Shown one piece after another: positions 27,101 to 34,269 of a stretch of DNA of 64,000 nt. Location of the stretch: assembly GCA_030550555.1 (NCBI GenBank), contig JAUQPD010000037.1:1-64000 (forward strand), written 5' to 3'. Source of the DNA: Thermodesulfobacteriota bacterium (lineage in GTDB: Bacteria > Desulfobacterota > Thermodesulfobacteria > Thermodesulfobacteriales > Thermodesulfobacteriaceae). Below the pieces are notes generated by a model. That model saw nothing but the letters and a program-made list of their open reading frames with translations. It had not been told where the DNA came from and ran no database searches. A program made the position numbers and the translations under genes. How positions within the stretch are numbered: the stretch's first letter is position 1; every line of letters starts with the position of its first letter.

Positions 27101-28283
27101 TGTTGGGCTTAATCCAGAGATCGTAGAGGGGCTTGCTCAGTCTTCTGGTAATCCCTGGTTTGCTTGGGATACATACAGGAGGTTTATTCAGAGTTGGGCC
27201 ATGGCTCAAGGTGTATCCAGGGATTTTTTCAATCGGCTAATGAGGGAGCACAAGAGGCGATATAGAGTGAAGTTTAAGAGAGAATTTAGTGGGGATGCCA
27301 TGCAAGAGCTTGCTATGACCTATAGAAAAGAGGTTGAAAAGCTTGGTATCCCCGTAATTGATGATCCCTGGGAACAGCTTTTTAAGGGAATAGAACTTAT
27401 TCTCAATTCATGGTATCACCAAAAAGCAGTTTATTATCGGGAAATAATGGGAATAGCAGATGAGTGGGGAACTGCAATCATTCTTCAGGAGATGGTCTTT
27501 GGAAATAAGGATGCTAAATCTGGAACAGGGGTTGCTTTTACAACATCCCCATTAGGAAAATTTCCTCGCATCCTTCTTTGGGGTGATTACACTCCTTATA
27601 ATCAAGGCGAGGATATTGTCTCAGGCCTTGTTAATGCCTATCCAATATCTCTTGAGCAGAAGAAGCTTGAGGGTAGAGATGGGCCCTCTTTAGAGGAGGC
27701 TTTTCCTGAGATCTACGAGGCATTAAGGGAGTTTGCCTATCAGCTCGTTTACGAGGAGGGTTGGGATCATCAGGAAATTGAATTTACCTTTGAGAGTGAG
27801 AAGGCTGAGGATCTTTATGTCCTTCAAGTTAGGGATATCATTTTGAGGGAAGAAAAGATTCTTCCTACCTTTCAAAAAACAGCTATCGAAAAATTAGTAA
27901 GAATTGGACGGGGTATAGGAGTTTCTGGTAGCATAGTATCAGGCAGAGTTGTCTTTACATATGACGATATAGTCAGGTTTTGTGAGACAGGAGATCCGCT
28001 TATTTTACTTCGCTATGACACAGTTCCCGACAACATAAAGGAGATATCTCTTGTTCAGGGATTACTTACAGCCCGTGGAGGACAAACTTCACATGCAGCA
28101 ATCGTTGCAGGGCGACTTGGCAAGGTCTGTGTAGTTGGCTGTGAAGACCTAAGAATTGATGAAATTCAAAAATCAGCTAAATTAGGAGAAGAAATACTCG
28201 TCTTGGGGGACTGGATTACTTTAAATGGGATAACAGGAGATATCTATAAAGGAAAATTAGACCTAAAAAGGAGGGTCCTATGA
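24174..28283 (+). CDS. Large PPDK-like phosphotransfer protein lacking the PEP/pyruvate barrel
   Basis: The 1369-residue protein has two parts. Residues 1 to about 865 are helical, charged and unlike any family I recognise. From about 872 it has the pyruvate phosphate dikinase ATP-grasp domain (IRSGSAISMPGMMSS; ILQEMVFGN; GTGVAFTTSP) and the swivelling phospho-His domain with H1307 in GGQTSHAA. It ends about 60 residues after that His, so the C-terminal TIM barrel that binds PEP/pyruvate is missing. Some dikinases, such as rifampin phosphotransferase, also lack it and phosphorylate another substrate. The acceptor here is unknown. Part of the N-terminal coding region (about 24.9-26.75 kb) is visibly more AT-rich than its neighbours. 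Confidence 0.85.
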   Translation: MEQISPSTRFTSKALLANLAQTQVGEVVYDPKYEILAEVFDDFPALKKQATFLLKEIFHPYRNNSLVLEEFRNFYLKNLSLLLKSSRRSEALYRLFELLFMFFGEDRNLNIRASEAYYAIIDKTLNLLSEKDFWEVSPVITVILRAGQELPEEIFSSFLENYYSFKRLAKKFLKFGLDRELETALEGILKKYYQMVSAIWRKQKFPGLDQLMTGYERVSDEILTFDFLLSLPDHLDLLREIKNYIKTLSLDESLLSEEERLSLLLQLIENPVLLLLHEELIREVNTILIKLIDRKPSEKLEDFLVKFFAILKEKSNLYPWTAFECIKNIGISIINKRVVYLAEVLINEIIKYGFFAPEISGIDENWRIKQNPNHLLNIKTWLEIFKANPEWCSGLLSALLINLKLYGVSIKDTDLFQREITALLNANIRPVYNLVKQFCKVFPVYFNEIGAEGLIRDLSTEIDELFQRKDTLIHFLRKFIHIENSSLAIDFIRDIFNFWYTLDGNFIKKYLPENIFRHIYYSEIHFHIEMQKILLDLLRRLSTYDIDEFLDIDLEYIKKQIDQINEKEEYKKKLFWMIHLYKLEKQKYFGYITDIHSFVEQYKNLGFYFVEELKELLFEKDLIKKLNKYLSWLRLLKTEYILSKEKFTPIEEIFLKRHVAVDIPSMYGRYREKKFDALGLSYRIEYLVENTFNELVDKFNLEFLSKEKFYLILEILKLFKEALEIDGIASHKFNVYLTLLEDSLKSYPLTFSQYLDIFKGLIDGVQHIIKSYYINPYLKVFPLVFETLNYHALKEKYHKYITNKDREESYYALSEVIIRELISSSFVIRSLDRFIKNIYTTLIKIQNKVKKEDLSLLLSLDFRRTICDLSAPNPLAFDLIYLGSKAYNLVQLKQLNRIHVKVPTGFILTTEVFRCYQLFKKYENLWKEFENQVKEAVRTVEERVGKRFGDAKKPLVFSIRSGSAISMPGMMSSLLNVGLNPEIVEGLAQSSGNPWFAWDTYRRFIQSWAMAQGVSRDFFNRLMREHKRRYRVKFKREFSGDAMQELAMTYRKEVEKLGIPVIDDPWEQLFKGIELILNSWYHQKAVYYREIMGIADEWGTAIILQEMVFGNKDAKSGTGVAFTTSPLGKFPRILLWGDYTPYNQGEDIVSGLVNAYPISLEQKKLEGRDGPSLEEAFPEIYEALREFAYQLVYEEGWDHQEIEFTFESEKAEDLYVLQVRDIILREEKILPTFQKTAIEKLVRIGRGIGVSGSIVSGRVVFTYDDIVRFCETGDPLILLRYDTVPDNIKEISLVQGLLTARGGQTSHAAIVAGRLGKVCVVGCEDLRIDEIQKSAKLGEEILVLGDWITLNGITGDIYKGKLDLKRRVL

Positions 28284-29524
28284 AACTTGGGATCAATGGT
28301 CTTGGAAGAATCGGTAAATTGACTTTATGGCATCATGTTGCAAGAAAACATTTTAATGAGATTGTAGTGAATCTCGGGCGAACAGTAGGCACTTCTTTCA
28401 CAGATCTTGCTGAATATATAGAAAAAGATAGCACCTATGGATGGCTACAAGTCTGGCTCTACGGACATCGCGCAAAGAGAGTCATTGAAAATCTTGATGA
28501 AAAAGAAGGAACGATGTATATCGATGGAGTCAAGGTCAAATTCCTTATGACTGATAGAAATCCAAAGGATATAAAGTGGAGAGAAGAGGGAGTAAGAATA
28601 GTAGTTGATTGTACTGGTAAATTTAGGGATCCTACAGTTGGTGGAGAAGATCCTAAGGGAGCCCTAAGAGGACATCTTCTTGCTGGTGCAGAGAAAGTAA
28701 TTCTCTCTGCTCCTTTTAAGATAAAAAATAAGGAAAAATCAATGCCGGAGGATGCGGTTACTCTTGTATATGGGATAAATGAGGAGACCTATCAACCAGA
28801 GAAACACCATCTAATTTCATCTGCTTCTTGCACTACTACCTGTCTTGCCTATATGATGAAACCTCTTATTGAGTATTTTGGAGCAGAGCGAATTTTATCT
28901 GCCTCCATGGTTACAGTTCATGCTACCACCGCATCTCAATCAATCCTTGATAGAGTGCCAAAGGAAGGTGAAAAGGACCTCAGAAGAGCAAGAAGTGTTT
29001 TTAATAATATAATATTAACCTCTACAGGAGCAGCAGATGCTCTTGCACTTGTAATTCCAGAGATGAAAAAGATAGGTTTTATGGCAGAAAGTGTAAGGGT
29101 TCCTCTTACAACAGGAAGTCTTATTATTCTTACAGTGAACATTCAGGATGAAAGTATAGAAAACCACATTAATAGAGACCTTATAAATCAGATCTATAAG
29201 GAGGCAGCAGAGACTAAATATAAGGGTTACTTACTCTTTTCTATGGAACAGAATGTCTCTACTGACATTATAGGATATCCAAAGGCTGCAGCTATTATTG
29301 AAGGAAGGGAGACTCATACCAGAACCGCTACAGCTCGTGTTGATTTAAACAAGGTCTGTGGTGTAAGTGCTGAAGGAGGAGGCTCATCCTCAAACTCAGG
29401 AAGTGCCTATGTAGAGATACCTATAACACAAGTTGTTGTCTATGGCTGGTATGACAATGAGTTGGCATCTTACACCCATTTAATGGGAGATCTAACAGTT
29501 TATATAGCTGAGAAGATGATTTAG
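28280..29524 (+). CDS. Divergent glyceraldehyde-3-phosphate dehydrogenase paralog
   Basis: The 414 residues are a type I GAPDH fold about 80 longer than the usual enzyme. GLGRIGKL begins the Rossmann domain; the usual Asp after strand 2 is absent (VNLGRTVG), so cofactor choice may differ. Catalytic C184 lies in SASCTTTC and the His in TVHATTASQ. A Ser/Gly-rich insertion precedes the C-terminal WYDNELASY, where the usual Trp is Leu. The start overlaps the PPDK-like stop (ATGA), so both are probably co-translated. Activity as GAPDH is likely but not certain. Confidence 0.87.
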   Translation: MKLGINGLGRIGKLTLWHHVARKHFNEIVVNLGRTVGTSFTDLAEYIEKDSTYGWLQVWLYGHRAKRVIENLDEKEGTMYIDGVKVKFLMTDRNPKDIKWREEGVRIVVDCTGKFRDPTVGGEDPKGALRGHLLAGAEKVILSAPFKIKNKEKSMPEDAVTLVYGINEETYQPEKHHLISSASCTTTCLAYMMKPLIEYFGAERILSASMVTVHATTASQSILDRVPKEGEKDLRRARSVFNNIILTSTGAADALALVIPEMKKIGFMAESVRVPLTTGSLIILTVNIQDESIENHINRDLINQIYKEAAETKYKGYLLFSMEQNVSTDIIGYPKAAAIIEGRETHTRTATARVDLNKVCGVSAEGGGSSSNSGSAYVEIPITQVVVYGWYDNELASYTHLMGDLTVYIAEKMI

Positions 29525-29532
29525 TTTTGAAG

Positions 29533-29970
29533 ATGACGCGGAGAAAGGGAAGAGAGATAGCACTTCAAGTGCTTTATCAAATTGACATAACAGGGCAGGA
29601 TCCAGAGCGAGCACTTGAGACCTATTATAAACATCTAAATATTGAAGATGAAAATGCCTTTTCCTTTGGAAAGGAGTTGGTGAGGGGTGTAGTAGCTCAT
29701 AGAGAAGAGCTTGATAGAATTATTCAGAAATACACCCCTCACTGGCCTTTAGAAAGGATGAATCTCACTGATAAAAATATTCTTAGGATTGCCCTTTATG
29801 AATTCCTATATCGTCCCGACATTCCTCCAGTTGTGAGCATAAATGAGGCAATAGAGTTGGCAAAGATCTTTGGCACAGATGAGTCACCTGGTTTTGTAAA
29901 CGGAGTCTTAGATCAGATCTATAAGAATGAGATTCAAAAGAGAGAGAAGTTTCTTAAAGCATCTTTTTGA
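29533..29970 (+). CDS. nusB: Transcription antitermination factor NusB
   Basis: NusB joins the rRNA antitermination complex with NusE. The 145 residues show RRKGREIALQVLYQID at the start and SINEAIELAKIFGTDESPGFVNGVLDQI at the end, both diagnostic. I chose ATG at 29533 over a TTG six bases upstream. The next gene begins 44 bases before its stop. Confidence 0.95.
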   Translation: MTRRKGREIALQVLYQIDITGQDPERALETYYKHLNIEDENAFSFGKELVRGVVAHREELDRIIQKYTPHWPLERMNLTDKNILRIALYEFLYRPDIPPVVSINEAIELAKIFGTDESPGFVNGVLDQIYKNEIQKREKFLKASF

Positions 29971-30805
29971 TCCAGAGTTTTGGCTTGCCCTTTCAGAGAG
30001 GGGACAAAGAGGTGAAAAAGCCTATTTAAAAAAGGATTTTTGGGAGCTGATTTCAGAGGATTATGATGAGTTGGAGGAAGATAATTTCTATAGGAGCCTG
30101 CAGGAGGATATCTTACAAGAGATGGAGAGACGTGGTGCCCTTAGAAGTGACTTTACCTTTTTTGATGTGTGTTGTGGCACTGGTGCCTACACTGTAAGAG
30201 TTGCCCCAAAGGTCTCTAAAGTATACGCTCTTGACATTTCTCCCTCAATGCTAAGGATCCTAAGCAAAAAGGCCGAAGAGGCAGGAATAAGGAATATTAC
30301 CATTATAGAGGCAGACTGGAGAGAATTTAGACCGCAAGAGAAATACGATACTGTTTTTGTTTCTATGACACCAATCCTTAGGGATCTTAAAGAGGTTGAG
30401 AGAATCCTTGCCATGACTAAGAGATATTTTATAGCTGTCCAATGGGCTGGTCTAAGAAGAAATTATCTCCTCGAAGAGATTGAGAAAAAGTTTTTCAAAA
30501 CCTACAGAGAAGAAAAATACCCCGGAATTTTTTTGCTTTTTAACTATCTCTATACAAAGGGAACACCAGGTGATATAAAGTTTTACCATGGAGTTCTTGA
30601 GAGGAGGACAGCCTTAGAGAAGTTTTACCAGAGGCTCAAATTTCGCTTATCAGCTAAAGGGTATAAAATAGGTCCAAGGAAAGAAAAGGCAATCCTTGAT
30701 TTTCTAAAGGAGAGGGCAAAAGAAGGAATTCTTCGGGTAAGGACTGGGGTCAGAATTGGAGCCCTATTTCTCAAAAAAGAAGATGAGAACTTGGGGACTA
30801 AATAA
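29927..30805 (+). CDS. Class I SAM-dependent methyltransferase
   Basis: The 292 residues contain a Rossmann methyltransferase core: FFDVCCGTGAYTV (motif I, about residue 75), VYALDISPSML (motif II) and YDTVFVSMTPIL (motif IV). Substrate is unknown. The long overlap with nusB rests on the only nearby in-frame start (ATG at 29927); the reading frame beyond the nusB stop clearly belongs to this gene. It could act on RNA, protein or a small molecule. Confidence 0.75.
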   Translation: MRFKRERSFLKHLFDPEFWLALSERGQRGEKAYLKKDFWELISEDYDELEEDNFYRSLQEDILQEMERRGALRSDFTFFDVCCGTGAYTVRVAPKVSKVYALDISPSMLRILSKKAEEAGIRNITIIEADWREFRPQEKYDTVFVSMTPILRDLKEVERILAMTKRYFIAVQWAGLRRNYLLEEIEKKFFKTYREEKYPGIFLLFNYLYTKGTPGDIKFYHGVLERRTALEKFYQRLKFRLSAKGYKIGPRKEKAILDFLKERAKEGILRVRTGVRIGALFLKKEDENLGTK

Positions 30806-30806
30806 T

Positions 30807-31499
30807 ATGGCAGATGAGTTTGTAGTGACTATTGATGGACCTGCAGGCTCAGGAAAGACTACCACTGCAAGGGAGATTGCAAGGAGATTGAATTTTGTAC
30901 TGCTTGAGTCAGGTGCCTTCTATCGATTTGTTACATGGGCTCTTTTAAAGCAGGGTGTATTGCCAGGAAAATTCCCTCATTATGAGGGCCTTAGGAGCTT
31001 AATAAGTTCTCTTCTCAAAGAGGTAAGAGTAAAACTTAGTCCTGAGGGGACGGTCTTAATCCTCAATGATCAGCCCCTAAAAGAGGAACTAAGAAGTAAG
31101 GAAGTAGAGAATTGGGTCTCATTTGTTTCTGCCCATCCTGTTGTGCGGGAGACAATCACAAGTTTTTTGAGAGATCTTGTGAAAGGAAGAGAGGTGGTTA
31201 CTGAGGGCAGGGACATGGGGACAGTTGTCTTCCCTAAAGCCAATCTTAAGGTCTTCCTAACTGCAGATATTGAAGTAAGAGCAAAGAGACGAGCAAATGA
31301 CGTTGAAGATAGAAATTTAGAAGAGATTAAAAGAAACCTCTTAGAGAGAGATAAATTAGACAGCGAAAGAGAGTTAGCCCCTTTAAAAAAGCCCGAGGGA
31401 GCCTTAGAGATTGACACAACAAATTTGAGTATTGAGAAAGTGGTTGAAAGGATTATTTCCGAGATTGAGAGACGTAAAGTTTCTAGGATGAAAACTTAG
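30807..31499 (+). CDS. cmk: Cytidylate kinase
   Basis: Cytidylate kinase phosphorylates CMP and dCMP. From ATG 30807 it has 230 residues: P-loop DGPAGSGKTTT near residue 10, ESGAFYRFV (usually DTGAMYR), TEGRDMGTVVFP and the lid Arg-rich AKRRANDV. A start 51 bases upstream would overlap the methyltransferase and add an unmatched leader, so ATG 30807 is preferred. The changes in the CMP-binding start region suggest a divergent member, but the fold is clear. Confidence 0.92.
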   Translation: MADEFVVTIDGPAGSGKTTTAREIARRLNFVLLESGAFYRFVTWALLKQGVLPGKFPHYEGLRSLISSLLKEVRVKLSPEGTVLILNDQPLKEELRSKEVENWVSFVSAHPVVRETITSFLRDLVKGREVVTEGRDMGTVVFPKANLKVFLTADIEVRAKRRANDVEDRNLEEIKRNLLERDKLDSERELAPLKKPEGALEIDTTNLSIEKVVERIISEIERRKVSRMKT

Positions 31500-31506
31500 G
31501 GACATT

Positions 31507-31851
31507 ATGGCTGGGCGCAGTCAGGAGAAGGCAATCACACTTGAAGAGTGGATTAAAAGAGAGAAGGCGAAAGCAAAGAAATTAAAGAGAACTCGCTGGT
31601 GGCGAAGACAGCTTGAGCGAGGTATCTGTTATTATTGTGGAAGGAGGTTTTCTCCCTCAGAGCTTACAATGGATCATCGAATTCCTCTAAGTCAGGGTGG
31701 AAGCTCTGACAGAGATAACATTGTGCCTGCCTGTAGAGAGTGTAATACAAAGAAAAAATTCTACAAGCCTTGGGAATGGGAGGAGTACTTGAGGAAGTTA
31801 AGAGGAGAAGAAATGGGAAAAGAAAGAGGAGAGGAAAGATGTGCGGAATAG
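31507..31851 (+). CDS. Small HNH endonuclease
   Basis: The 114 residues consist of a Lys/Arg-rich N-terminus (about 1-40) and an HNH core with CYYCGRRF, TMDHRIPLSQGG, DNIVPACRECNTKK and the WEWEEYL tail. It is the second HNH gene in the window and is not closely similar to the one at 15812. Its 3' end overlaps glmS by 13 bases. Target and role are unknown. Confidence 0.88.
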   Translation: MAGRSQEKAITLEEWIKREKAKAKKLKRTRWWRRQLERGICYYCGRRFSPSELTMDHRIPLSQGGSSDRDNIVPACRECNTKKKFYKPWEWEEYLRKLRGEEMGKERGEERCAE

Positions 31852-33680
31852 TAGGATACATAGGAGAGAGACCACCTCTACCAGTTCTTTTAGAAGGTCT
31901 TAGAAGGCTTGAATATAGAGGCTATGACTCTGCAGGAGTAGTTTTTTTTGCAGGAGGAGAGCTCAGAATATGTAAGGTCAAGGGCCGTGTTTATGATTTG
32001 GAAGAGAAGATCTTTTCTACTGCGATAACACAGGCAGAAGTTCCCTGCCTTGGACATACGCGATGGGCAACCCATGGAGAGCCCTCTGATGAGAATGCCC
32101 ATCCCCATTTTGATTGTGAAAAGAGACTTGCAGTAGTTCACAATGGTATTATTGAGAATTACTATTCCCTAAGAGAGGAACTTATACAGAGGGGACATCG
32201 GTTTTTTTCAGCAACTGATACTGAAGTTATTGTTCATCTTATTGAGGAGTATCTGAGAGAAGGAGAGGAACTTTTTTCTGCCTTTGTCAAGAGTATCAAA
32301 AGATTGAAAGGAGCTTTTGCGGTTGCCCTTATCTCTAAGGATGAGCCAGATAAAATCCTCTGTGCCCGCTATCAAAGCCCCCTAATAATCGGAGTTGGGA
32401 AAGGTGAAAACTTTTTGGCATCTGACATTCCAGCTCTTCTTCCTTTCACCAGGGAGGTTATTCCTCTAGAAGAGGGCGAGATCGCAATTCTAACTCGTAA
32501 GAAAGTAAAGATCTATGATTTCAATGGTCAAGCTCGTGAGAAAACTTCCATTCTTATTTATTGGGATCTCTCTCAGGCTGAAAAGGGTGGATATCCCCAT
32601 TTTATGCTCAAGGAAGTATTTGAGCAACCAGAGGTTATTAAGAATACCTTACTTGGTCGTTTAAATCTTGAAGAAAAAAAGGTTGATTTTTCCCAAGAGG
32701 GCCTTAATAAGGAATTTTTCGAAGGGCTTGATAGAATATATATTATTGCATGTGGAACATCTTTTCATGCAGGTCTTGTAGGAAAGTATCTTCTTGAGCC
32801 TGTCATCGATATTCCAATTGAGGTTGAATATGCATCGGAGTTCCGCTACAGGTCTCCTAAGATATCGGAGAAGACCCTTTTTATTGGTGTTTCCCAATCA
32901 GGTGAAACCGCAGATACTTTAGCAAGTCTAAGGCTTGCCAAAGAGAAGGGAGCAAAGGTTCTCTCTATATGCAATGTCCTTGGAAGTAGTATGACTAGGG
33001 AGAGTGATCTAATTCTCTATACTCAGGCAGGTCCAGAAATTAGCGTTGCCTCTACAAAGGCCTTTACCGCACAGGTGCTTATTTTTATACTTCTTAGGTT
33101 ATATTTACAGTCTCTCAGAGGCCATACCTACGATGGGGAGGTCCTTGAAAGATTGATAGAACTTCCGAGTCTTGTGAGAGATCTCTTAGAAAGAAGCTAT
33201 CCCAAGATAAAGGAAATTGCAAGGAAATGGTATCAGGCAAAGGATTTTCTCTATCTTGGAAGAGGAATTCTTTATCCGCTTGCCCTTGAGGGGGCTTTAA
33301 AGTTAAAAGAAATCTCCTATATTCATGCTGAGGGTTATCCTGCAGGAGAGATGAAACATGGTCCGATTGCCCTGATTGAAGAGACAGTCCCGACAGTAGT
33401 ACTCTCTGCAAAAGAACAAGGTATTCTATACGAAAAAACCCTTTCCAACGCTGAAGAGGTTAAATCAAGAAGAGGTCCTGTTATTGGAATAGTCTCTGAA
33501 GATGCTTGGGAGTTTAAAAGACTTTGTGACGATCTTATTGAGATTCCCTTGACCCAATATGAACTCCTTCCTATATTATACGTAGTTCCCTTACAATTGC
33601 TTGCTTATGAGATAGCAGTTTTGAGGGGCTGTGATGTAGATAGACCCCGCAATTTAGCAAAAAGTGTAACTGTTGAATAG
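31839..33680 (+). CDS. glmS: Glutamine--fructose-6-phosphate aminotransferase (isomerizing)
   Basis: GlmS makes glucosamine-6-phosphate for peptidoglycan and LPS. The ATG at 31839 is required because the catalytic Cys must be residue 2 (MCGIVGYIG). The glutaminase domain (about 1-220) has HTRWATHG and HNGIIENY; two SIS sugar-isomerase domains follow, with GTSFHAG, SQSGETADT and AEGYPAGEMKHGPIAL, ending in LAKSVTVE. The 613-residue length is normal. No glmS ribozyme is possible upstream because the gene overlaps HNH. Confidence 0.98.
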   Translation: MCGIVGYIGERPPLPVLLEGLRRLEYRGYDSAGVVFFAGGELRICKVKGRVYDLEEKIFSTAITQAEVPCLGHTRWATHGEPSDENAHPHFDCEKRLAVVHNGIIENYYSLREELIQRGHRFFSATDTEVIVHLIEEYLREGEELFSAFVKSIKRLKGAFAVALISKDEPDKILCARYQSPLIIGVGKGENFLASDIPALLPFTREVIPLEEGEIAILTRKKVKIYDFNGQAREKTSILIYWDLSQAEKGGYPHFMLKEVFEQPEVIKNTLLGRLNLEEKKVDFSQEGLNKEFFEGLDRIYIIACGTSFHAGLVGKYLLEPVIDIPIEVEYASEFRYRSPKISEKTLFIGVSQSGETADTLASLRLAKEKGAKVLSICNVLGSSMTRESDLILYTQAGPEISVASTKAFTAQVLIFILLRLYLQSLRGHTYDGEVLERLIELPSLVRDLLERSYPKIKEIARKWYQAKDFLYLGRGILYPLALEGALKLKEISYIHAEGYPAGEMKHGPIALIEETVPTVVLSAKEQGILYEKTLSNAEEVKSRRGPVIGIVSEDAWEFKRLCDDLIEIPLTQYELLPILYVVPLQLLAYEIAVLRGCDVDRPRNLAKSVTVE

Positions 33681-33692
33681 GGAGGTGTGGAG

Positions 33693-33896
33693 ATGGAGTG
33701 TAAAAGGGAGAAAAATCTGAGAAGATGTACCTGTAGTTATGAGCCTTGTTCAAAGAAGGGAATCTGCTGTGAGTGCCTACATTATCATTTGAGGATGAGA
33801 CAGCTACCAGGCTGTGTCTTCCCGAAGGAAGCAGAGGTTACCTATGACAGAAGCTTTGAGCACTTTGCAAGACTCGTTGTGGAGGGGAGAATATAG
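33693..33896 (+). CDS. Small cysteine-rich DUF6485 family protein
   Basis: The 67-residue protein has a dense Cys pattern (CTCSYEPCSKKGICCECLHYH) followed by QLPGCVFPKEAE and TYDRSFEHF, matching the uncharacterised DUF6485 family found mostly in anaerobes. The cysteines suggest metal or cluster binding. The ATG at 33693 has GGAGG at 33681-33685; a GTG two codons earlier is less well placed. It sits between glmS and rsfS. Confidence 0.85.
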   Translation: MECKREKNLRRCTCSYEPCSKKGICCECLHYHLRMRQLPGCVFPKEAEVTYDRSFEHFARLVVEGRI

Positions 33897-33897
33897 G

Positions 33898-34269
33898 ATG
33901 GTTGAAGAGATTGTAAAACTCCTTGAAGACAAGAAGGCAGAAGATATAGTTGTCCTTGATATGAAATCTAAAGTTGATTATACAGATTATTTTATCATCT
34001 GTAGTGCTCACTCAACAAAACATGCTCAGGGTCTGAGTGATTATCTCTTGACAGAACTAGAAAAGAGGGGTATTCAACCCCTCAATGTTGAGGGATGGGA
34101 AACTGGAAATTGGATAATTCTTGACTATGACACGATTATTGTGCATATCTTTTATGAGCCTATAAGGAGGCTCTATGCTCTTGAGGAATTGTGGGGAGAC
34201 TTTCCTCAGGTGGAAAAGAGGAGGGTTTTTCTTGCTCAGGAAAGAGAATCTCTTCCACAAGAGCTATAA
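33898..34269 (+). CDS. rsfS: Ribosomal silencing factor RsfS
   Basis: RsfS binds ribosomal protein L14 and blocks subunit joining under starvation. From ATG 33898 it has 123 residues with AEDIVVLDMKSKVDYTDYFIICSA, the VEGWETGNWIILDY core and the IVHIFYEPIRRLYALEELWGD end. The last 110 bases overlap the convergent hflX, and the overlapping tail (after WGD) is beyond the conserved domain. The ATG is 1 base after the previous stop. Confidence 0.95.
   Translation: MVEEIVKLLEDKKAEDIVVLDMKSKVDYTDYFIICSAHSTKHAQGLSDYLLTELEKRGIQPLNVEGWETGNWIILDYDTIIVHIFYEPIRRLYALEELWGDFPQVEKRRVFLAQERESLPQEL

Noticed and set aside
29870-29890. TGGCAC as a sigma-54 promoter in nusB
   Set aside because: The matching TTGC element is missing at the required distance and the site is within a gene.
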